Assembly: GCA_040007395.1 (NCBI GenBank)
Contig: JBDTVG010000214.1
Location: 1 to 28,199, forward strand
DNA from: DATGFK01 sp040007395
GTDB taxonomy: Bacteria > Chloroflexota > Anaerolineae > Aggregatilineales > UBA2796
Length of the DNA: 28,199 bases
Direction: 5' to 3'
Each line of letters begins with the position of its first letter. The first letter of the stretch is position 1. Shown here one piece after another: positions 1-7,558 of the stretch. Under the pieces are notes generated by a model. That model saw only the letters and a program-made list of their open reading frames with translations, made no database searches and had not been told where the DNA came from. A program made the position numbers and the translations under genes.

Positions 1-702
1 AACACTTACCTCAATTTGCTCAGGAGCAAAGAGGTTGCCGGGATTATTGTCAACATTGATGCGCCGTCTCAGAACGACATTCAGGAACTGGTGGCAAGCG
101 TCAATGCGGGATTCCCCATTGTCTCGTTAGATTACTGGCATGAGACCATCCATTCTGTGGTAGTTGACAAGCTGGAAGGGGTACGGCGTGCGCTTGGGCA
201 TTTGCTTCAACTCGGTCATCGGCGCATTGCCTGTATTACCTTTGCGCCGGTACGTGCCCAAGCGCACGCCTCCAAGCGATTGCGTGTCTACCGTGAAGTT
301 CTGGAAGAAGCCGGGATTGCTTACGATGAAACGCTCGTCCGTAATGGTGCTTATGATCCTGAAACAGGCTATCAGGCGATGAAATCGCTGCTCGAGCTTT
401 CACCGCTGCCGACTGCGTTGTTTGCCATGAATGACATCATGGCTTTTGGCGCAATGACCGCCATTCATGAGGCTGGATTGCGCATTCCCGAAGACATTTC
501 AGTTATCGGCTTTGACGATATTCGTTTGGCACGCTATAGCACACCAGCGTTAACTACCGTCCGCGAACCAGACATCTTGCATGGCGCGACAATAGGTCAA
601 ATGCTCATCAACCTTATCAACGGCACACCTTTGGAACAAGATCATGTTGTGCTAAAAACCGAGTTGAAAATCCGAGACTCAAGCGCTTATTGCCTACACT
701 AG
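1..702 (+). CDS. LacI-family transcriptional regulator, 5'-truncated by window edge
   Basis: The reading frame is open from base 1, so the N-terminal DNA-binding helix-turn-helix lies outside the window. What remains is the periplasmic-binding-protein-like effector domain of a LacI/GalR repressor. Typical signatures are visible: GHLLQLGHRRIACI in the first subdomain, PTALFAMNDIMAFGAM in the sugar-binding core, and IPEDISVIGFDDIRLARYSTPALTTVREP near the C-terminus (shown in part here as VIGFDDI and PALTTV). It is followed in the same direction by a sugar ABC transporter and an alpha-galactosidase, so it is probably the local repressor or activator of alpha-galactoside use. The effector sugar is inferred from context only. 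An ATG at position 16 is an internal Met, not the start. Confidence 0.92.
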   Translation, partial: NTYLNLLRSKEVAGIIVNIDAPSQNDIQELVASVNAGFPIVSLDYWHETIHSVVVDKLEGVRRALGHLLQLGHRRIACITFAPVRAQAHASKRLRVYREVLEEAGIAYDETLVRNGAYDPETGYQAMKSLLELSPLPTALFAMNDIMAFGAMTAIHEAGLRIPEDISVIGFDDIRLARYSTPALTTVREPDILHGATIGQMLINLINGTPLEQDHVVLKTELKIRDSSAYCLH

Positions 703-794
703 GATCAGTGATAGGGAGTTTAGCCTAACCTATTCCATCTGCGTTAGTAGAAGCCATTACCAGCGCAATTGAAAGGGAAAGCAATTATCTATCG

Positions 795-814
795 TTACTA
801 ATACGGATTAGTAA
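795..814. promoter_or_regulatory. LacI-type operator candidate upstream of sugar transporter
   Basis: TTACTAATACGGATTAGTAA is an inverted repeat: 8-bp perfect arms (TTACTAAT/ATTAGTAA) around ACGG, with CG exactly at the centre. A central CG is characteristic of LacI-family operators. It lies 34 bp before the first permease start and downstream of the regulator gene, where a repressor site for the transporter/melA operon would be expected. I could not place a convincing -35/-10 pair around it. Confidence 0.6.
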
Positions 815-847
815 ATACAAGTAGATTTTAGGAAAGAAAGATAGTTT

Positions 848-1795
848 ATGGATACTACTGAAGTTATTTCGCAGTCTATAAAGAAGGCAAACTCCATTAG
901 TATATGGAGCAAACTTGCAGACAATGAACGAGTCGTTGCCTATCTGTTCATCTTGCCCAGCCTGATCGGCTTTGTCGTGTTTTATGCTGTTCCTGCCGTG
1001 CGCAGCTTGTTCATCAGTTTCAGCCAGTGGAATCTACTGTCAGATCCCACCTATGTCGGCGGTGCAAACTACCAGAAACTCTTTGCCGACAGCCGCTTCT
1101 GGCAATCGTTAGGAGTCACGATTCGGTATGTCGCTTGGAATATACCATTTCAAACAGCGATCGCGCTCTTTGTCGCGGTGATGATGGATCGTATTCATAA
1201 CTCGTCGTTTCTGCGCGGCATCATGATTTTGCCGTGGTTAGTGCCAAATGTCGTGGTTGCCTTGCTATGGCTGTGGCTGCTAGATCCATCGTTGGGTATT
1301 GTGAATGTTGGCTTGCAGGCCATTGGGCTGCCCAAACAACCGTTTCTGGGGTCTACGGAGCAAGCTATCATCGGTATCGCGGGGATCAATATATGGCGCT
1401 ACACGGGCTACACCGCAATTATTATTTTCGCTGGATTAAAGGCCATTCCAAAGTCATTGTACGACGCTGCCGCCATTGACGGAGCCAACGATATGGAGCA
1501 GTTTTGGCAGATTACTTTACCGCTGTTGAAACCAGTCCTGTTCTTTGTGTTGGTGACCAGTGTGGTTGGCTCGTTTCAAATCTTTGACACTATTGCAGTT
1601 ACTACGGCTGGAGGGCCTGCCGGCGCAACCCGTGTGATTATCTATTACATCTGGGATCAAGTTTTCAATCGTGGCAATAACATGGGCATGGCCACCGCCG
1701 CGTCGGTAGTGTTGTTCCTCATCCTCATTACAGCAACGATCATCCAGATGCGCATTCTACGTGCGAATCGCTCTGAACTGGCCGATTACAGTTGA
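848..1795 (+). CDS. Sugar ABC transporter permease, MalF/UgpA type
   Basis: A 315-residue inner-membrane permease of the binding-protein-dependent transport family. After a polar N-terminus of about 30 residues, hydrophobic segments begin at about residue 33 (YLFILPSLIGFVVFYAVPAV), giving the usual six-helix MalF/UgpA layout. The EAA loop that docks the ATPase is at about residues 199-228 (YDAAAIDGANDMEQFWQITL, followed by P). It is the first gene of the transporter block and is followed after 20 bp by the second permease. A purine-rich AGGAAAGAAAG lies before the ATG. No ATPase subunit is encoded nearby, so it presumably uses a shared MsmK/UgpC-type ATPase. Alpha-galactoside specificity is inferred from melA downstream. 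Confidence 0.93.
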   Translation: MDTTEVISQSIKKANSISIWSKLADNERVVAYLFILPSLIGFVVFYAVPAVRSLFISFSQWNLLSDPTYVGGANYQKLFADSRFWQSLGVTIRYVAWNIPFQTAIALFVAVMMDRIHNSSFLRGIMILPWLVPNVVVALLWLWLLDPSLGIVNVGLQAIGLPKQPFLGSTEQAIIGIAGINIWRYTGYTAIIIFAGLKAIPKSLYDAAAIDGANDMEQFWQITLPLLKPVLFFVLVTSVVGSFQIFDTIAVTTAGGPAGATRVIIYYIWDQVFNRGNNMGMATAASVVLFLILITATIIQMRILRANRSELADYS

Positions 1796-1815
1796 AGCAG
1801 GTAGCTAAGTGAGAT

Positions 1816-2757
1816 ATGACAACCATGATTAATAGCGAATCTGCACAAAACACATCAAGCCGATCCGCTGGTGGGCACATGACGGGCGGAAAGATTGCCT
1901 CATGGATAATGATGCTTGTCCTGATCTTGATCACACTATTTCCCTTCTGGTGGATGATTCGAACTGCCCTGACCAGTCCGCCAGCAATCTTCCGGGATAC
2001 CCATTCTCTGCTCCCTGTCGATCCAACGCTTGGGAATATCGAACGCGTGCTAGGCTTAGTGGACACAACACAAATCGTTGGACAGACAGCAACTGGTGTC
2101 TCCGCTGCGTCTCTGAACTTTTGGCTGTATCTCCGCAATTCTCTCATTGTCTCAGGGCTAATTACTCTGGGGCAAACCTTCTTTTGCTCTTTGTCTGCTT
2201 ACGCTTTTGCCCGGCTAAAATTTCCGGGGCGAGATCAACTCTTTTTCATGTATCTGACGGGCTTGATGGTTCCGGGTATTGTGCTATTCATCCCGAACTT
2301 TGTATTGGTTCACCAACTTGGCCTGATCAATACCTTCGCAGGTATAGTTGCGCCCAGTTTTTTTATGACCCCCTTTGCCGTCTTCTTTATGCGGCAGTTC
2401 TTTATAGGTCTGAACAAAGAGCTTGAGGAATCTGCACGGCTTGACGGCTGTACTACGTTGGGTGTTTTCTGGCGCATTGCGCTGCCCCTGATCAGCGGTC
2501 CCGTGCTGACTCTGGCAATCCTCACGTTTATCGGGAGTTGGAATGATTACTTGTGGCCACTTCTGGTCGGGCGCGATGAATCGGTGCGCGTGTTGACTGT
2601 AGCTTTAGGTATTTTTCGCAGTCAAACGGCGCAGGCCGCACCCGATTGGTCAGGTTTGATGGCTGGCGCGCTGGCTGCCATCACGCCAACTTTGCTGCTG
2701 TTTATAGTATTTGGACGCAAAGTCGTGGATTCGGTTCAGTTCTCTGGTTTTAAGTAA
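1816..2757 (+). CDS. Sugar ABC transporter permease, MalG/UgpE type
   Basis: A 313-residue partner permease. A long first membrane segment (IMMLVLILITLFPFWWMIRT, about residues 31-50) is followed by a periplasmic stretch and then a LYLRNSL-type entry into the transport domain, standard for MalG/UgpE proteins. The EAA loop is at about residues 198-228 (LEESARLDGCTTLGVFWRIA, followed by LP). The C-terminus VDSVQFSGFK resembles the conserved GAVKG-type ending of the family. The upstream permease ends 20 bp before, consistent with one transcript. The Shine-Dalgarno is weak, so translation may depend on coupling. The pair should form the heterodimeric channel for the binding protein encoded next. 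Confidence 0.93.
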   Translation: MTTMINSESAQNTSSRSAGGHMTGGKIASWIMMLVLILITLFPFWWMIRTALTSPPAIFRDTHSLLPVDPTLGNIERVLGLVDTTQIVGQTATGVSAASLNFWLYLRNSLIVSGLITLGQTFFCSLSAYAFARLKFPGRDQLFFMYLTGLMVPGIVLFIPNFVLVHQLGLINTFAGIVAPSFFMTPFAVFFMRQFFIGLNKELEESARLDGCTTLGVFWRIALPLISGPVLTLAILTFIGSWNDYLWPLLVGRDESVRVLTVALGIFRSQTAQAAPDWSGLMAGALAAITPTLLLFIVFGRKVVDSVQFSGFK

Positions 2758-2888
2758 CTGAGAGCAGAAAGGAAGGCGAGAAACCAAGAAACACGTCCGC
2801 GTACCTCGTCGGTCACAATGCTTCTGTGCAGCTTGTGAAACAGACGCCAAGCTAAAGATCGTTAACCTAATTGCAGTTGGAGGAATTT

Positions 2889-4229
2889 ATGATAATCACA
2901 AAACAGTTGCGGGGCATGTTGTTAGTTGGTTTGATCAGTGCACTGCTCATCCCGGCAGTCTCGCAGGCCCAAGCCGCAGTAACAGTGCGCTACGGTCTAT
3001 GGGACACGAACCAATTGCCCGCCTATCAGAAATGCGCCGATGCCTTCACAAAGGCCAATCCAAACATCACAATCAAGATCGAACAACAGGGCTGGGCTGA
3101 CTACTGGACAGGTATCACGGCGGGCTTTATAAGCGGCGATGCGCCGGATGTTATCACCGATCACCTCTCTAGGTATCCACAGTTTATCCAACTTAAACAA
3201 ATTGTTGATATTCAACCCCTGATTGACCGGGATAAGGTTCAGACTGACATCTACTACCCCGGCCTCGCTGACCTCTGGGTAAAAGACGGCAAGCGCTACG
3301 GTCTGCCGAAGGACTGGGACACCGTTGGCATCGTGTACAATGTCGATGCACTTAAAAAAGCCGGAGTCGACCCGTCTGTCATGACGACTTGGACCTGGAA
3401 CGCAAAAGATGGCGGAACGTTTGAGCAAGTTGTTGCCAAGCTAACTTTGGATGCTAATGGCAACAATGGCCTCAGCCCCAAGTTCGACAAGACAAAAGTG
3501 GTTCAATACGGTTTCGAAATGTCTGATGCGAATGGTTTCGGTGGCGCTTATGGTCAGCAATATTGGAGTTCATTTGCCGCCAGCGATGGCTTCAAGTTTA
3601 ACGCTGGCCCGTGGGCTACCAAATATAACTACGACGATCCCAAACTTGCGGAAACTCTCCAATACTTCGCGGACCTGATCCTGAAGAAGGGCTTCTCGCC
3701 TCTGTATTCGGATGCAAAGAGCGCCGACAAACTGCCACTGTTCCAGTCCAAGAAAGTCGCTATGACCATGGATGGTTCTTGGATGATCGGTGCATACGTC
3801 GCCAGCGAATTCCCCGTTGCTTTTGGTCGCTTGCCTGCTGGTCCTGATGGACGCAAGAGCATGTTCAACGGCCTCGCTGACTCGATCTACGTGGGTACCA
3901 AGCACATGGAAGAATCTTGGCAGTGGGTCAAATTCATGGCTTCGGCGGATTGCCAGAATCTCATTGGTACAGAGGGTGTGGTCTTTCCAGCTATCTCGGC
4001 TGCTGCTGCGAAATCAGTCGAAGCACGCAAGGCGAAGAACGTTGATGTAAGTCCTTTCCTCGACCAAGCCGCTGAGAAAGATGGTACTTTCCTGTTCCCA
4101 ATCACCGATCATGCCAACGAAATCGATACCATCATGAATGAGGTCATGGACAACATCGGGTTAGGTAAAGCTGATGCCGCGTCGGCACTGAAAACCGCCA
4201 ATGATGAGGTCAACAAGCTATTTCAATAA
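2889..4229 (+). CDS. Extracellular sugar-binding protein, family 1
   Basis: The start at 2889 is chosen because TTGGAGGAATTT sits directly before this ATG; the frame is open back to a TTG at 2871, but that would place the ribosome site inside the gene. The 446-residue product starts with a Sec signal peptide (basic MIITKQLRG, hydrophobic LLVGLISALLIPA, cleavage probably after SQAQA). No lipobox cysteine is seen, so it is either free or held by other means. The mature part has the family-1 pattern: VRYGLWDTNQ, a segment ending in GDAPDVI, YGLPKDWDTVGIVYNVDALK, and a late AMTMDGSWMIGAY. It delivers the substrate to the two permeases upstream; the alpha-galactoside is inferred from melA. Confidence 0.93.
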   Translation: MIITKQLRGMLLVGLISALLIPAVSQAQAAVTVRYGLWDTNQLPAYQKCADAFTKANPNITIKIEQQGWADYWTGITAGFISGDAPDVITDHLSRYPQFIQLKQIVDIQPLIDRDKVQTDIYYPGLADLWVKDGKRYGLPKDWDTVGIVYNVDALKKAGVDPSVMTTWTWNAKDGGTFEQVVAKLTLDANGNNGLSPKFDKTKVVQYGFEMSDANGFGGAYGQQYWSSFAASDGFKFNAGPWATKYNYDDPKLAETLQYFADLILKKGFSPLYSDAKSADKLPLFQSKKVAMTMDGSWMIGAYVASEFPVAFGRLPAGPDGRKSMFNGLADSIYVGTKHMEESWQWVKFMASADCQNLIGTEGVVFPAISAAAAKSVEARKAKNVDVSPFLDQAAEKDGTFLFPITDHANEIDTIMNEVMDNIGLGKADAASALKTANDEVNKLFQ

Positions 4230-4269
4230 TGCTTTGAGCGAATAATGTCAGTTATTCAGCCCAAAGCAT
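4229..4269 (+). other. Long stem-loop just after the binding-protein gene
   Basis: ATGCTTTG (4229-4236) pairs perfectly with CAAAGCAT (4262-4269), and inside it GAATAA (4240-4245) pairs with TTATTC (4252-4257). It begins on the last base of the stop codon. No run of T follows, so it looks more like an mRNA-stabilising or attenuating structure than a simple terminator. Such structures often set high binding-protein expression relative to flanking genes. Confidence 0.55.
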
Positions 4270-4276
4270 CTCTGAT

Positions 4277-4311
4277 GAGAGTCACCGCTGATCGACGGAG
4301 AGGTGACTCTC
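4277..4311 (+). other. Second stem-loop between binding-protein gene and melA
   Basis: GAGAGTCACC (4277-4286) and GGTGACTCTC (4302-4311) form a perfect 10-bp stem with a 15-nt loop. It is followed by TCTCTAAATTATATT, which is T-containing but not a clean T-run. It may be a partial terminator that reduces read-through into melA. Confidence 0.5.
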
Positions 4312-4322
4312 TCTCTAAATTA

Positions 4323-4342
4323 TATTGTAATCGCTTCCAATA
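4323..4342. promoter_or_regulatory. LacI/cre-like operator in front of melA
   Basis: TATTGTAATCGCTTCCAATA has a central CG and 8 of 10 symmetric base pairs. The core TGTAATCGCTTCCA resembles the TGWAANCGNTNWCA pattern bound by LacI-family proteins such as CcpA. It lies about 40 bp before the melA start and after the two stem-loops, suggesting that melA has its own regulated promoter in addition to read-through. Confidence 0.45.
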
Positions 4343-4383
4343 ATTCTACTTTTGCAAGCCTCTAAATTTAGAAAGGTTGCAGA

Positions 4384-5682
4384 ATGCCAAAAATTACATT
4401 CCTCGGTGCGGGAAGCACTATATTCGCCAAAAACCTACTCGGCGACATCTTGAGCTTTCCCGAATTTGCTAATGTTACCATTAGCTTATTTGATATTGAC
4501 GAGGAGCGTTTGCGTACATCAGGAATTGTGGCACACCGTGTTGCTGAAGCGCTCAATATTCACCCTACCATTGAAACAACCCTTGATCGACGTGCAGCAC
4601 TTGACGGGGCAGACTACGCCATTGCCATGTTTCAAATAGCGGGCTATAAACCCGGAACGGTCATTGATTTTGAAGTGCCCAAGAAATATGGGCTGCGCCA
4701 AACCATTGCCGACACGATGGGCATTGGTGGTATCATGCGAGGCCTGCGCACCATTCCCGTCATGCTGGATATGTGCCACGACATGGAACAGCTTTGCCCA
4801 GAAGTAACATTCTTGAACTATGTCAACCCGATGGCTATTAACTGTTGGGCATTGAGTCGTGCTACCAAGATTAAGACGGTGGGGCTGTGCCATAGTGTTC
4901 CGGGCACCGCCGAACAACTAGCGCGTGATATTGGTGTGCCTATCGAAGAGATAAATTATGTGGTTGGTGGCATCAACCATATGGCCTTCTATCTCAAGTT
5001 TGAACACAATGGGGAAGATCTATACCCACAAATCAGGCGAGTAATCGAAGAAAATCGTGTGCCAGATTGGAACCGAGTCCGCTACGACATGTTCAAACGG
5101 CTCGGCTACTTCGTCACCGAATCCAGCGAACACTTTAGTGAGTATGTTCCCTGGTTCATTAAGCGGGACCGTCCCGACCTTATCACGCGTTTCAACATTC
5201 CGCTTGACGAGTATATTACTCGGTGCGAAAACCAGATCGCTGATTGGGAAACAATGCGGTCTGCCCTAGAAACTTCGAACGAACCCATAAGCGTTAAACG
5301 AAGTCATGAATATGGTTCATTGATTATACACAGCATTGAAACGGGCCAACCACGCACGATTTATGGCAATGTACCCAACCACAACTTGATCGACAATTTG
5401 CCCAATGGGTGTTCGGTCGAAGTACCTTGCCTCGTTGATAAAAATGGCGTTCAGCCCGTGCGAATCGGTTCCCTGCCACCTCATCTGGCCGCGCTGATGC
5501 AGACGAATATTAATGTCCAGGCGTTGACCGTTGAGGCTGCGCTGACTTGCAAACGCGAGCACATCTATCATGCAGCTATGCTCGATCCACATACAGCAGC
5601 CGAACTTGATCTGGACCAAATCTGGTCGCTCGTCGATGATCTAATCACAGCGCATGGAGATTTTCTGCCGAGCTATGACTGA
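4384..5682 (+). CDS. melA: Alpha-galactosidase, glycoside hydrolase family 4 (MelA-like)
   Basis: A 432-residue GH4 enzyme that hydrolyses alpha-galactosides such as melibiose or raffinose through the NAD- and Mn-dependent oxidation/elimination mechanism of this family. The NAD-binding GAGS lies at residues 8-11 (KITFLGAGSTIFAKN). NYVNPMA is at about 145-151, the metal-site Cys-His at 169-170 (GLCHSVPGTAEQLARD) and GINHMAFYL at about 196-204. The C-terminal half carries GYFVTESSEHFSEY, IYGNVPNHNLIDNLPNGC, and HLAALMQTNINVQ. These follow E. coli MelA closely from end to end as I recall it. There is no signal peptide, so it acts in the cytoplasm on sugars brought in by the transporter upstream. 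Start supported by GAAAGGTTGCAG before the ATG. Confidence 0.95.
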   Translation: MPKITFLGAGSTIFAKNLLGDILSFPEFANVTISLFDIDEERLRTSGIVAHRVAEALNIHPTIETTLDRRAALDGADYAIAMFQIAGYKPGTVIDFEVPKKYGLRQTIADTMGIGGIMRGLRTIPVMLDMCHDMEQLCPEVTFLNYVNPMAINCWALSRATKIKTVGLCHSVPGTAEQLARDIGVPIEEINYVVGGINHMAFYLKFEHNGEDLYPQIRRVIEENRVPDWNRVRYDMFKRLGYFVTESSEHFSEYVPWFIKRDRPDLITRFNIPLDEYITRCENQIADWETMRSALETSNEPISVKRSHEYGSLIIHSIETGQPRTIYGNVPNHNLIDNLPNGCSVEVPCLVDKNGVQPVRIGSLPPHLAALMQTNINVQALTVEAALTCKREHIYHAAMLDPHTAAELDLDQIWSLVDDLITAHGDFLPSYD

Positions 5683-5755
5683 TCCTGAGTAGTACGGAAT
5701 CCTGTTGAACATTTCCTGTTTGGAACCGATCTTGCCCATGAAATGCTGACTCGAA

Positions 5756-5785
5756 TCGACAGTGAATTAGCGTAATCCGTATAAT
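5756..5785 (+). promoter_or_regulatory. Sigma-70-like promoter with no obvious gene
   Basis: TCGACA (5756-5761, one mismatch to TTGACA) and a perfect TATAAT (5780-5785) are separated by 18 bp. It faces right, after melA, toward a region whose only forward ORF is 25 codons. Transcription would otherwise run antisense into the methyltransferase gene. Confidence 0.55.
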
Positions 5786-5863
5786 ATGAACTCATTGAAA
5801 CTTTTGAGAGAAAGAGGGAAAGAGTGCATCATCGCTAAAAAACCTGACCAAAGGTAAACAGCT

Positions 5864-5941
5864 ATGAGCACTTTGCTGACCAGTGTAACTGTGTCCCAGC
5901 TTGGTGAATTTGATAAGTTTAGTATCACTGTTAATGTCTGA
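5864..5941 (+). CDS. Possible 25-residue small ORF
   Basis: ATG at 5864 is preceded by AAAGGTAAACAGCT, a fair ribosome site, and lies about 80 bp downstream of the TCGACA-18-TATAAT promoter. The peptide starts MSTLLTSVTVSQLGEF and ends in SITVNV. It has no recognisable motif, no membrane segment and no basic tail. It could be a small protein, a leader, or chance; the promoter is the main argument for it. Confidence 0.25.
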   Translation: MSTLLTSVTVSQLGEFDKFSITVNV

Positions 5942-5994
5942 CAAGGTTGTTTCTCCCAGTGTGATTTGAAATGTGACGTGTATAGACCAGAGCG

Positions 5995-6669
5995 TTAGTT
6001 GCTTTTCTGTGCCTTGACAAAACCCACTCCTCCATCGAATCGTGGGAATGACATGTCCTCTGTCTCCACTAGTGAGAAACCAGCGTCCTCGACGAAACCG
6101 GGTAGGTCTCGCACGCTGCCAAATCGTACAGGTTGAGATTGGCGTTCTTCTGGGCGCTTGAAATCGGCAATAACGAGGCGTCCTCCCGGTTTGAGTACAC
6201 GGGCAATTTCAGCGAGACCTTGACGCTTAAGGCCATCACCCAAGTGGTGCATCATGATGGTACTGAGGACGACATCGAATGTCTGATCGGGAAAGGGCAG
6301 ATGCTCGATAACCCCGATCTGGAAATCAGTAGGCAAGTTGCGCCGAGCCGCTTTAGAGCGGGCGCGGGCGATCTGCTGTGTACCGGGGTCAATGCCGACG
6401 ACGCGTCCCGTTGTGCCAACGCGCTGCTGGACTTCAAGGGCCAACGTTCCAGTGCCACAACCTACATCCAGTACTGCATCGCCGGGTTGAAGGCGGGCTA
6501 GCGTAGCAGTCCTCTGCCGAAGCTCCCGCAGCTTGCCACGGAACAAGAAAGTATCACAGTACCAGCCTATCAGGTCGTAGCGCCAGCCAGAGTTGAGGAT
6601 CAGCCCTCTTGTGGCTTTGGTCGATTCCTCGCCCGATTTGCTGTGTTGGTGACGTGCAAACGAATGCAT
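5995..6669 (-). CDS. Class I SAM-dependent methyltransferase
   Basis: The frame is open further upstream, but the start at 6669 (MHSFARHQHS) is chosen because AGGAG lies 8 bases before this ATG; the extra upstream residues would run through the promoter region. The product is 224 residues. Motif I is VLDVGCGTGTLALEV at about 67-80, the acidic VVGIDPG loop follows, then FDVVLSTIMMHHL (post-motif II) and EIARVLKPGGRLVIADF (motif III). This is the Methyltransf_11/UbiE-like fold; the RYDLIGWYCDTFLFRGKLRE start is like menaquinone-type or small-molecule methyltransferases. Substrate unknown. It is divergent from a TetR gene with shared operator-like palindromes, so it is probably repressed by it. 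Confidence 0.88.
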   Translation of the reverse strand: MHSFARHQHSKSGEESTKATRGLILNSGWRYDLIGWYCDTFLFRGKLRELRQRTATLARLQPGDAVLDVGCGTGTLALEVQQRVGTTGRVVGIDPGTQQIARARSKAARRNLPTDFQIGVIEHLPFPDQTFDVVLSTIMMHHLGDGLKRQGLAEIARVLKPGGRLVIADFKRPEERQSQPVRFGSVRDLPGFVEDAGFSLVETEDMSFPRFDGGVGFVKAQKSN

Positions 6670-6732
6670 AGTCCATGCTCCTATCCTAGAAAAAGCTTTT
6701 TCATGTTGACAGATTGGTTGAATGTAGACACA

Positions 6733-6750
6733 TTGTCTCAATTGAGTTAT
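6733..6750. promoter_or_regulatory. Operator-like palindrome 1 between methyltransferase and TetR genes
   Basis: TTGTCTCAATTGAGTTAT contains the perfect 10-bp palindrome CTCAATTGAG (6737-6746) and is the centre of a longer imperfect palindrome spanning about 6726-6757. It shares 13 of 18 bases with the site at 6811-6828. Placement in a divergent promoter next to a tetR-type gene fits autoregulation plus control of the methyltransferase. Confidence 0.5.
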
Positions 6751-6810
6751 TCTGTCTAACGTCAAGTGTAGGTGGACTAGCACCAAGAAACAATGATCAA
6801 TCGGGCAGAT

Positions 6811-6828
6811 TTGTCCCAAATGAGACAA
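6811..6828. promoter_or_regulatory. Operator-like palindrome 2, directly before the TetR gene
   Basis: TTGTCCCAAATGAGACAA has TTGTC/GACAA arms and 7 of 9 symmetric pairs. It ends 10 bp before the TetR ATG and overlaps the AAGGAG ribosome-site region. It is a second copy of the TTGTCYCAAWTGAG pattern seen at 6733-6750. Confidence 0.5.
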
Positions 6829-6838
6829 GGAGCGAAAA

Positions 6839-7432
6839 ATGTCTCAGCCGACGAACAATGTTCGTATCAGACGGACGCAGAAGTTATTGCGTGAGGCGTT
6901 AATTGAGTTGATCGAGGAGCGGGGTTTCGACGCGCTCACCGTTGGGGAATTGACTTCACGCGCGATGGTGAGTCGGGCCGCGTTTTATCGCAATTATCGG
7001 GACAAATACGACCTGGTTGAGCAAATCTTTGAGGAAGTCATGAGCACCATGCACGGCGCTGTCGCCGATATAGGGCCAGAACAGCATCCTCCGAAGGTCT
7101 GGGTGAAGTTCTTCGAGCATATCGCGGAATACGAACGGCTCTATCGAGCGCTGCTGGGTAGCAAAGGGAGTCCCTGGTTTGTGAGGAAGATGCGCGCATC
7201 TCTGGCTGATCTGGTAAAAGAGCATGAGCGCGTTCCAGACGGGCAGCCTGCAACCACGCGGCTTGTATTGACGTTTGCAGATGAGTTTGTGCCAGACCTA
7301 GTGTCCGCCATGTTGGTGGAAGCGATCACCTGGTGGCTTGAACACGGACGGCCCTACACTCCCAGAGAGATTGCCACGCGCTGTGCCCTGCTTGTGTCTA
7401 CACTCTTCAAAGAAGTAAGCACATGGCAATAA
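6839..7432 (+). CDS. TetR-family transcriptional regulator
   Basis: A 197-residue protein with an N-terminal TetR DNA-binding domain at about residues 8-58: RTQKLLREALIELIEERGFD, then LTVGELTSRAMVSRAAFYRNY with the recognition helix, and RDKYDLVEQIFEE. The C-terminal ligand-binding half has EYERLYRALLGSKGSPWFV and WWLEHGRPYTP, like the TetR_C_33-type regulators. The ATG has AAGGAG 8 bases upstream. It is divergent from a methyltransferase gene with operator-like palindromes in the gap, and 126 bp upstream of the copper ATPase gene on the same strand, so either neighbour could be its target. The divergent gene is the better guess. Confidence 0.9.
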   Translation: MSQPTNNVRIRRTQKLLREALIELIEERGFDALTVGELTSRAMVSRAAFYRNYRDKYDLVEQIFEEVMSTMHGAVADIGPEQHPPKVWVKFFEHIAEYERLYRALLGSKGSPWFVRKMRASLADLVKEHERVPDGQPATTRLVLTFADEFVPDLVSAMLVEAITWWLEHGRPYTPREIATRCALLVSTLFKEVSTWQ

Positions 7433-7558
7433 AACCTCGGCTCTTTTTCTCATCTCCATGCAACCGGGGTTAACTATCACGCCATTTGGCAGTGTTGCGG
7501 AATGTAATTGCGAGCTACGCTTGGGATTACGAATGTCAACAAGAATCAGGGGGTAGTA

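Larger units (their letters stand above)
5683..5994. other. Intergenic stretch between melA and the methyltransferase gene
   Basis: This 312-bp gap separates convergent genes (melA on +, methyltransferase on -). It holds a good forward promoter and one very short ORF, listed separately. I see no clear terminator for either flanking gene and no recognisable protein remnant. Confidence 0.6.

Noticed and set aside
1740..2147. 135-codon minus-strand ORF
   Set aside because: Lies antisense to the two permease genes, has no ribosome site and no protein family character.
2997..3905. Several minus-strand ORFs of 64-143 codons
   Set aside because: All are antisense shadows of the binding-protein gene, whose frame is clearly coding.
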